A stretch of DNA of 6,226 bases from the NCBI GenBank assembly GCA_017520105.1, contig JAFWRL010000012.1, forward strand, positions 1 to 6,226, written 5' to 3'. Below the pieces are notes generated by a model. It made no database searches and was not told the origin of the DNA. It saw only the letters and a list, made by a program, of their open reading frames with translations. This document shows, piece after piece, positions 1 through 4,992 of the stretch (position 1 is its first letter; each line of letters starts with the position of its first letter). The stretch is from Fibrobacter sp. GTDB taxonomy: Bacteria > Fibrobacterota > Fibrobacteria > Fibrobacterales > Fibrobacteraceae. Both the position numbers and the translations under genes were made by a program.

Positions 1-1168
1 ACGTGTCGCGCTTGGCGGTATCGGCCTTGACGGTGTCCGTCTTTGCCGTATCTTTTTCTTCTTCGTCTATTTCTTCGTCTTGCAGCGAAAGACCCTTGAT
101 GCCATTTTCGGGTTTGTTGATGCAACGTCCGAAGGGCAGGTAGTAGAATGCGGTCGTAAGTTTGAGGGCGTTGCCCGCGTTGTCAAGCGGGAAGATGGTT
201 TGCACAGAGCCCTTGCCGAACGATGTCTTGCCGACAATCAGAGCTCGGTCCCAGTCTTGGAGTGCGCCGGAGACGATTTCTGCCGCACTGGCGGACCCCT
301 GGTTTACGAGGACAACCATCGGAACTTCGGGCTTGACCAACGGAGTTCTGCGTGCGGCGCTTTCTGTTTTTTGTGTGCGACCGCGTGTGCTCACGATGAC
401 GTTACCCGGCTTGAGGAAAAGTTCGCTAATTTCGATGGCTTGGTTCAAGAGTCCACCTGGATTGTAGCGCATGTCGAGGATGAGCTTCTTCATGCCCTGC
501 TTCTGGAGACTGCGGATAGCGTTTTCGACATCGCTTGTCGTCTTGTCGCTAAATGTCGCGAGCTTGATATAGCCGATTTCCGGCGATACCATGCCGTAGT
601 AAGGAACGGCGTGGACGATGATTTCGGCTCTCGTGATGGTGAAGTCCATGAGGTCGGGGACGCCTTCGCGTTCAATCGCGACTGTCACGTCCGTACCGAT
701 TTTACCGCGGAGCTTGTTGACCGCGTCGTCCAGCGAAAGTCCCTTGGTGTCCTTGCCGTCGATTTTGCGGATGCGGTCGCCAGCGCGGATGCCGAGCTTG
801 AACGCCGGTGTGCCGGAAAGTGGCGAGATGACCGTGAGGATGTTGTCGCGGAGGCTGATGGTGATGCCCACGCCACCGAACTTGCCTTCCATCGAAACTC
901 TAAGGCTTTCGTAATCCTTCGGGGCGAAAACCGTCGTGTGCGGGTCGAGAATGTTTCTGATGCCGTTGATAGCGGCATCCGTAATCTCGGTGGGGTTGAC
1001 TTCTTCAACGTACTTGCGATTGATTTCGGAAAGGACCTTGTTCAATCGTGAAACTTCATCATAAAAATCTCCGGGAGGAGTTTTCTTGTCGGTAGCGGCG
1101 TTCGCGATGCAAAGTGCGGAAAGCGTCGCCATAAATACAGAGCGGAAACAAAAAGATTTGAACATCAT
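1..1168 (-). CDS. S41 family C-terminal processing peptidase with PDZ domain (3' end beyond window)
   Basis: Serine endopeptidase of the Prc/CtpA/CtpB family, which trims or degrades exported proteins from their C-terminal ends, normally in the periplasm. 389 codons are visible and the frame is still open at the left edge. Residues 1-24 are a signal peptide (basic start, hydrophobic core, probable cleavage after ANA). A PDZ domain spans about 98-185 and includes the FGGVGI entry and the RAGDRI loop. The S41 core follows at about 195-345, with the Ser motif GSASAAEI (nucleophile S294) and the Lys motif FGKGSVQ (K319, Q323); the Ser-Lys and Lys-Gln spacings of 25 and 4 match those I recall for CtpB. 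All catalytic residues are present, so it should be active. The start could be either codon of an ATG-ATG pair (1168 or 1165); no Shine-Dalgarno lies at normal distance. The C-terminus becomes acidic, then a DTxKx repeat. It is separated from the sigma gene by a terminator, so it probably has its own promoter. The peptidase substrate is unknown. Confidence 0.93.
   Translation of the reverse strand, partial: MMFKSFCFRSVFMATLSALCIANAATDKKTPPGDFYDEVSRLNKVLSEINRKYVEEVNPTEITDAAINGIRNILDPHTTVFAPKDYESLRVSMEGKFGGVGITISLRDNILTVISPLSGTPAFKLGIRAGDRIRKIDGKDTKGLSLDDAVNKLRGKIGTDVTVAIEREGVPDLMDFTITRAEIIVHAVPYYGMVSPEIGYIKLATFSDKTTSDVENAIRSLQKQGMKKLILDMRYNPGGLLNQAIEISELFLKPGNVIVSTRGRTQKTESAARRTPLVKPEVPMVVLVNQGSASAAEIVSGALQDWDRALIVGKTSFGKGSVQTIFPLDNAGNALKLTTAFYYLPFGRCINKPENGIKGLSLQDEEIDEEEKDTAKTDTVKADTAKRDT
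2..52 (-). repeat. 15-bp tandem repeat encoding DT[A/V]K[T/A/R] pentapeptides
   Basis: Within the peptidase gene, residues 373-389 read as successive DTAKT, DTVKA, DTAKR and the start of another DT unit, giving a 15-bp period at the DNA level. The copies differ mainly at third codon positions, so the repeat is old or selected for protein sequence. It follows an acidic stretch (about 364-371) and looks like a flexible tail or linker outside the folded peptidase. The window edge cuts the array, so the copy number is unknown. Confidence 0.7.
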
Positions 1169-1174
1169 GCGTTA

Positions 1175-1180
1175 AAGATA
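1175..1180 (-). promoter_or_regulatory. Possible -10 element of the S41 peptidase gene
   Basis: On the minus strand TATCTT ends six bases before the first ATG of the peptidase gene. If used as a -10 box, transcription would begin at or within a base or two of the start codon, giving a leaderless or nearly leaderless mRNA, which fits the missing Shine-Dalgarno. No good -35 match is seen 16-18 bp further upstream, so this is tentative. Confidence 0.3.
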
Positions 1181-1214
1181 CAATTTCCTTTGAAAATGCA
1201 CCACCTTTATAAGG

Positions 1215-1243
1215 AAAAACCGGCTACGAATAGCCGGTTTTTT
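1215..1243 (-). terminator. Rho-independent terminator of the sigma factor gene
   Basis: A perfect 7-bp stem (CCGGCTA / TAGCCGG) is flanked by A and T runs that extend the pairing. On the minus strand the loop is TTCG and the stem is followed by a run of five T. It lies about 43 bases past the sigma stop codon. The plus strand also ends in a T run, so the element could work in both directions, but no plus-strand gene is seen to its left. Confidence 0.88.
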
Positions 1244-1285
1244 GGAGAAAGGAGAGAGTATGAAACTTTTTTGGACAATTGTATG

Positions 1286-2137
1286 TTAAGCAGCTTCGTT
1301 GAGGAGGCGTTCGACGTTTGCTTCACGGAGCTTGTTCAATGCGTTTTCCTTGAGCTGGCGCACGCGTTCCTTGGAAAGACCCACCATCGGAGCGATTTCC
1401 TTCAAGTTCAGGTCGGAATCCATCTTGAAACCGTAATAGAGCTTGAGAATCTCTTTTTCCTGATCGGAAAGGTTCTTGTCCATGACCTTGTTGAATACGT
1501 CGGCGCGGTTGTTGCATTCGGCGAGTTCGTCAGCGCGGTTGCCGGTATCAGAAATCGTATCGCCAAGCGTCAAGTCGCTGTCATCACCGACCGGAGAGTC
1601 GAGAGATGCAGAAGCGTTGCCCATCATCAGAATCTTTTCGATATCGTTGGCCTTGTACTTGGAGAGACCTTCGAGTGACTGCGTGTTGACAGCGAACGAA
1701 CCTCCGATGACTTGGTGAACGTCTTTTGCGTGGCGGTTGAAACGGCGCAACATCAGTTCCTTTTCAGCGCTAATGCGAATCATGCGGCCCTTTTCGGAGA
1801 GCGCACGAGTGATGTTCTGGCGAATCCACCACACGGCATAGCTGATAAACTTGATTTTCAAGGAGCGGTCGAAACGACGAGCGGCTTCGATGAGGCCCAT
1901 GTTCCCTTCGTTGATGAGTTCCATGATGTCGAGACCACGGCCCTTGTAGAGGTTTGCGATGTTTACTACAAAACGGAGATTAGAATTGACCAACATGTCC
2001 AGGGCGGCCTTGTTGCCTTCTGCAGACTTCTTGAGCAATATCGTTTCTTGTTCTCTTGTGAGTAACGGATAACGCGAAATGTCGTTAAGATATTGCATGT
2101 AAATGTCTTTCTGTTCTCGGTTGTTAAGGGTCTTCAT
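1286..2137 (-). CDS. RNA polymerase sigma-70 family factor, short RpoD/group 2 type
   Basis: Promoter-recognition subunit of RNA polymerase, 283 residues. Region 1.2 covers about 11-32, region 2 about 45-113, region 3 about 115-175, the 3.2 finger about 180-198 (GDDSDLTLGDTISD, close to the RpoD finger) and region 4 about 223-272. Region 2.4 keeps WWIRQNIT with Q107 and T110, the positions that read the -10 box in E. coli RpoD. The region 4.2 helix LSKERVRQ keeps E257, R260 and Q261 for the -35 box. Region 1.1 and the non-conserved region are absent, as in the short primary sigma factors of Bacteroidota. Region 3.0 is diverged: the RIPVH segment of RpoD reads RISAE here. The frame is open upstream to 2284, but the ATG at 2137 is chosen because GAGGAGG lies five bases before it and homology to sigma factors begins there. 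Whether it is the housekeeping or an alternative factor cannot be settled from this window. Confidence 0.93.
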   Translation of the reverse strand: MKTLNNREQKDIYMQYLNDISRYPLLTREQETILLKKSAEGNKAALDMLVNSNLRFVVNIANLYKGRGLDIMELINEGNMGLIEAARRFDRSLKIKFISYAVWWIRQNITRALSEKGRMIRISAEKELMLRRFNRHAKDVHQVIGGSFAVNTQSLEGLSKYKANDIEKILMMGNASASLDSPVGDDSDLTLGDTISDTGNRADELAECNNRADVFNKVMDKNLSDQEKEILKLYYGFKMDSDLNLKEIAPMVGLSKERVRQLKENALNKLREANVERLLNEAA

Positions 2138-2141
2138 GGTA

Positions 2142-2149
2142 ACCTCCTC
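2142..2149 (-). promoter_or_regulatory. Strong Shine-Dalgarno that fixes the sigma factor start
   Basis: GAGGAGGT on the minus strand sits about five bases before the ATG at 2137. It supports the 283-residue form over the longer in-frame reading that begins at 2284, whose upstream ATG codons have no such site. Confidence 0.88.
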
Positions 2150-2154
2150 GTTTT

Positions 2155-2176
2155 TTACGTATTCAAATTTACCTCC
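2155..2176 (-). promoter_or_regulatory. Second Shine-Dalgarno in the sigma leader, with a tiny possible upstream ORF
   Basis: GGAGGT (2176-2171) occurs about 34 bases before the true start of the sigma gene. Four bases after it a TTG could begin a three-codon ORF (TTG AAT ACG, then TAA) ending before the main ribosome site. It may be a standby ribosome site, a minimal upstream ORF, or chance. Confidence 0.3.
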
Positions 2177-2239
2177 AGATTGAGTTGCTTGTGTCATCAA
2201 TACGAAAGCGGCTTGCAAAAGTTGAATTGAGTTTTTGTT

Positions 2240-2265
2240 AAAAAAAATCGTGATTTTTGTCACGA
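2240..2265 (-). terminator. Terminator-like hairpin upstream of the sigma gene (possible attenuator)
   Basis: On the minus strand TCGTGA, a six-base loop and TCACGA form a perfect 6-bp stem followed directly by eight T. This is the form of an intrinsic terminator pointing toward the sigma gene. No minus-strand gene lies upstream for it to end, since that region is antisense to the kinase gene. It could be an attenuator in a long sigma leader, a block on antisense transcription, or, read on the plus strand, an A-tract upstream of the kinase promoter. Confidence 0.5.
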
Positions 2266-2278
2266 AATTGTCATGACA
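2257..2278. promoter_or_regulatory. Palindrome and 11-bp-spaced TTGTCA repeat in the divergent control region
   Basis: TGTCATGACA (2269-2278) is a perfect 10-bp palindrome. TTGTCA occurs at 2257-2262 and again at 2268-2273, exactly 11 bp apart, about one helical turn. Such an arrangement fits a dimeric regulator binding site between the divergent sigma and kinase genes. TTGTCA also matches a -35 hexamer at five of six positions, so one copy may serve the kinase promoter, although no convincing -10 box follows at ideal spacing. Confidence 0.4.
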
Positions 2279-2296
2279 GCCCAAAATAGTGGCTAA

Positions 2297-3538
2297 ATGA
2301 CTAAATTTTTTAGTATGAAAGACAATTCTTCTACAAATCGTACAAATGACCGCTTAGGTTTTTTCCAACGGACTCGTAACAAATTCGCCGTTTTGCAAGA
2401 AATTGGCTTTGAACGCAATGAAAATAAGTTACGTAAATTGTTGAAAGACGAACGAGACTTGGTCCAGTTCCCGATTCCGCTTTTCTTGCCAGCTTTTTTA
2501 GTTTGGCTGTTCATGCTCTTGTTCCCGCTGGTGCTTATTCTAGATCCGACAAACGCTTTGAACATGAGCGTGAATATTAAAGGGCTGGTTGGTTTTTATT
2601 TGCCCATGCTGAGTACTGTTTTCATTTTTATTTTGAACCAAAGATTTTTGGTACCGCACCTTGTATTTAAAAAACGCTATGCACTTTATTTTGTGTGTAA
2701 TGCGGTATTGGTTGTGGCGACGCTGTTCTTTAGAGAAATTGCTTTCTTTGTGATGGAACGTACTCCAAATGAAGGAATCGCTGATTTCTTTAGTTCGTAT
2801 TGTTTTTCTTTTGTTAAAGGCCATTTTGGCGTTTGGCCTGTCATATCGTTTACTTTCTTGGTTGCGTTTGTTTGTGTACTTTGCGTGCTGTACCATGTGA
2901 TGTTTCGCCAGATTGTACGCGCTTTTATTTTGCGTGAACAGAAACGCTCGGAGTTGCAATATGAACTTGATTTTTTAAAAAACCAATTGAGTCCGCATTT
3001 TCTTTTCAATACTTTGAACAATATCTCGGCTCTAATCCAGATTGACGCGAAACGTGCAGAAAGTTCTATGAATAAACTTTCACAGCTTTTGAGAATGATG
3101 CTGTACCAAGTCAAGGATAAATATATTACGTTGCGAGAAGATGTCGATATTTTGCAAAAGTACGCCGACTTGGAAAAACTTCGTTTGGACGAAAGCTTTG
3201 ATTTTGTATTTGATGTAAAGCTTGAAAATCCGAACGTTAAGATAGAACCTTTGCTGATGATGCCTTTGATGGAAAACGCGATGAAACATTGTGTGAATCC
3301 GAACGGCAAAAGTTTTGCGCATGTGTCAATTACGCAATCGGGGAACGAAGTTCATTTTCATTCCGAGAATTCTAATTTCCCGAGAAAGTCAAGTCGCAAG
3401 AGTGGCGGCCTTGGACTTTCTACGTTCGAAAAGCGATTGGACTTGATGTATCTCGATGCGCATGAGTATTCCGTCAATATTGTCGACGATATATATATAA
3501 GTGATTTGGTCTTGCACCTGAAAAAAGAAAATTCATAA
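2297..3538 (+). CDS. LytS/YehU-type membrane sensor histidine kinase
   Basis: Inner-membrane sensor kinase of the His_kinase/HATPase family, 413 residues, which would phosphorylate itself and pass phosphate to a response regulator, usually of LytTR type. The N-terminal 55 residues are cytoplasmic and charged. Four hydrophobic helices follow at about 59-82, 96-114, 128-151 and 180-203, with no large extracellular domain, so the signal is probably sensed in or at the membrane. A charged coiled-coil-like stretch (about 205-228) leads to the phosphoacceptor motif NQLSPHFLFNTLNN with H234. The ATPase domain shows the N-box PLMENAMKH (E326, N327) and the G-box GGLGLSTFEKRL (about 370-381). The D-box is the ENS form seen in many Bacteroidota members instead of DNG. 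The start at 2297 has no clear Shine-Dalgarno; the ATG at 2315 is an alternative without a better one. No partner regulator lies in the window. The gene looks more AT-rich than its neighbours, which partly reflects its hydrophobic content. Confidence 0.92.
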   Translation: MTKFFSMKDNSSTNRTNDRLGFFQRTRNKFAVLQEIGFERNENKLRKLLKDERDLVQFPIPLFLPAFLVWLFMLLFPLVLILDPTNALNMSVNIKGLVGFYLPMLSTVFIFILNQRFLVPHLVFKKRYALYFVCNAVLVVATLFFREIAFFVMERTPNEGIADFFSSYCFSFVKGHFGVWPVISFTFLVAFVCVLCVLYHVMFRQIVRAFILREQKRSELQYELDFLKNQLSPHFLFNTLNNISALIQIDAKRAESSMNKLSQLLRMMLYQVKDKYITLREDVDILQKYADLEKLRLDESFDFVFDVKLENPNVKIEPLLMMPLMENAMKHCVNPNGKSFAHVSITQSGNEVHFHSENSNFPRKSSRKSGGLGLSTFEKRLDLMYLDAHEYSVNIVDDIYISDLVLHLKKENS

Positions 3539-3702
3539 ATTTTTAATTTACCCCTTTACATTTCGAAAATAATATTGTAGTTTATTAATCACCTTGAGCT
3601 GTTGCTTGTGGTCATTACTTTTATCTCTTCTCTAAATCTTTCCTTAAATCGTTACGGCTGAACAAGCCTGTTTATTCTAAAAATCAAAACAAAGGAAATC
3701 CT
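3539..3702 (+). promoter_or_regulatory. AT-rich intergenic leader with a possible promoter for the secreted-protein operon
   Basis: TTTACA (3555-3560) matches a -35 box at five of six positions and is followed after 17 bp by TAGTTT (3578-3583), a weak -10. This would give a leader of roughly 110 bases. AAAGGAAA (3691-3698) is the Shine-Dalgarno, about six bases before the ATG at 3703. I see no convincing terminator for the kinase gene here, so some read-through is possible. The only hairpin found has a four-base-pair stem (3656-3668) and is not considered significant. Confidence 0.4.
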
Positions 3703-4992
3703 ATGGCTAATAGGATGTTTAAAGGTATTGCCTTGATAGGTGCCTTGTTGGCTCTCAATGGCTTTGCCGATGAATGTAAGGGCGTCGCACTGTATTCAGA
3801 CGGTAGCGATAATGGTCAGATGCTAGAGACAGGGAGGACTTTCCCGGAACCGCCGGAATGGAAAACAAACTGGGGGTCTCTGGGTGGAATGGAACCGCCG
3901 TATATCCGGTTGTCGGGCATGAAGAACGTGCAAGACGATTGGAAGGGGGTCCTTTCGTTTCCGAAACTCCCGTTGCGTGTCGGTGGTGGAAATCTGCATT
4001 TAAAGGTCCGCGCTACGCAAAATGTGAAGTTTGGCGTGTGGCTTAAGGGCGATTTTGGAACCAGCAACGTGCGTTATGTCGATTTGGTGGCGAATTCGAC
4101 GCAAACGCTCGATGTTCCGTTGTCCAGCTTTGGCGTGGCGGGCGGAGCCTCGGTTGCGAATGTTGGCGTGGGGCTTTTTCAGGTCCCGCAATACCAGTAC
4201 GTGACGTTGTTCATCGATGATATCGGCCTCAGTTGTGCCGGGAACGGCTCGGGCGGATCGTCTTCGTCGTCGGTGGGTTCTTCGTCATCGGCGGCTCCCG
4301 GTGATGGCTTGCTAGGGTATGAATTTTCCAATGTAGAAGCGTGGTCCGAAGTACGCGATGCGCGGTTCTTGCCCAATGTGGAATCGGAGTTCAGTGCAGC
4401 GTATTCTCAGCATGAGAGAGATTCGCTTATTTCCAAGACGAACGAAAATTTTGTCGTAGGCGAGCTTGAACACCTCAAAATCGAGAATACGGTACACGCC
4501 GCTGAAATGACCGCGAAAAAATCGCGCAAGACATGGTACGACAATTTGTATTCTGTTGTGCGCAATAGACTCCGCGAAAACGTCGTGGCAAACCCGAAAC
4601 AGCTTTATTTCGAAGCGGAGGCCATCGCTGCGGAATCGAACTATACGGTAATTCCCTTGCTAGTCGCAGATTTGGACTATGCCTATAGCGCATGTGCCGA
4701 TTCCCTGTGCTCTACGGCGCAAATCATGAATGCGCATTTGCTTACGGCGGGGTTCCCGACTTCGTTTGTGAGAAATTCTAAAATCAACCTTTTGCTGGAT
4801 CCGTACTTTATCGTGACGAAGCAAAGGGAACTGCCTTCTGTTTCAATTTGCCTTTCGGGCCAATGTTCTTCTTTAAAACCGAAGGAATCGCTGGAACTGG
4901 ATTTTCCTTCGGCAGGGCTGCAGAAGATTGTTGTCAAGTTGAAAAACGGTGGTCGAAATGTTGAACAGAATCTTTTCGTGGAGGTAAGATAA
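3703..4992 (+). CDS. Secreted protein: carbohydrate-binding-like domain, Ser-rich linker, unrecognised C-terminal region
   Basis: Exported protein of 429 residues. A signal peptide spans 1-22 (cleavage probably after GFA). Residues 25-178 look like a beta-sandwich similar to carbohydrate-binding modules that recognise plant polysaccharides: alternating beta strands, a typical closing strand YVTLFIDDIGLSC, and cysteines C25 and C178 at the two ends that could pair. A flexible glycine/serine-rich linker covers about 180-200, of a kind common in Fibrobacter secreted proteins. The C-terminal part (about 203-429) is not recognised. It has a mainly helical, charged segment (about 225-312), a mixed segment with the close pair C331/C336, and an Ig-like beta segment from about 375 with C383/C388. 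No catalytic motif is seen. The start is supported by a good Shine-Dalgarno. The stop overlaps the start of the next gene by one base, so the two products are probably made together. A role in binding the substrate or assisting the downstream hydrolase is inferred only. Confidence 0.85.
   Translation: MANRMFKGIALIGALLALNGFADECKGVALYSDGSDNGQMLETGRTFPEPPEWKTNWGSLGGMEPPYIRLSGMKNVQDDWKGVLSFPKLPLRVGGGNLHLKVRATQNVKFGVWLKGDFGTSNVRYVDLVANSTQTLDVPLSSFGVAGGASVANVGVGLFQVPQYQYVTLFIDDIGLSCAGNGSGGSSSSSVGSSSSAAPGDGLLGYEFSNVEAWSEVRDARFLPNVESEFSAAYSQHERDSLISKTNENFVVGELEHLKIENTVHAAEMTAKKSRKTWYDNLYSVVRNRLRENVVANPKQLYFEAEAIAAESNYTVIPLLVADLDYAYSACADSLCSTAQIMNAHLLTAGFPTSFVRNSKINLLLDPYFIVTKQRELPSVSICLSGQCSSLKPKESLELDFPSAGLQKIVVKLKNGGRNVEQNLFVEVR
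4980..4985 (+). promoter_or_regulatory. Shine-Dalgarno of the hydrolase gene inside the upstream gene
   Basis: GGAGGT lies in the last codons of the preceding gene, six bases before the ATG at 4992. With the TAATG stop/start overlap it indicates translational coupling of the two genes. Confidence 0.75.

Noticed and set aside
80..1051. Long plus-strand open frame of 323 codons opposite the peptidase gene
   Set aside because: It is the complement of a clear S41 peptidase reading frame with all catalytic motifs; the antisense product has no recognisable domain, signal or ribosome site.
2138..2284. N-terminal extension of the sigma factor by 49 residues
   Set aside because: The frame is open, but the extension has no sigma homology, spans the terminator-like hairpin, and the ATG at 2137 has a near-ideal Shine-Dalgarno.
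2686..3309. Minus-strand open frame of 207 codons inside the kinase gene
   Set aside because: It overlaps the conserved kinase motifs in antisense, is rich in Lys, Ser and Phe as expected of a shadow frame, and has no recognisable domain.
3599..3640. Small hydrophobic peptide frame (TTG start, Leu/Ser/Cys-rich) in the leader before 3703
   Set aside because: It has no Shine-Dalgarno and its composition is what a pyrimidine-rich stretch would give by chance.
3656..3668. GGCT/AGCC hairpin in the leader of the secreted-protein operon
   Set aside because: Only four base pairs with no T run directly after; too weak for a terminator or a regulatory structure.
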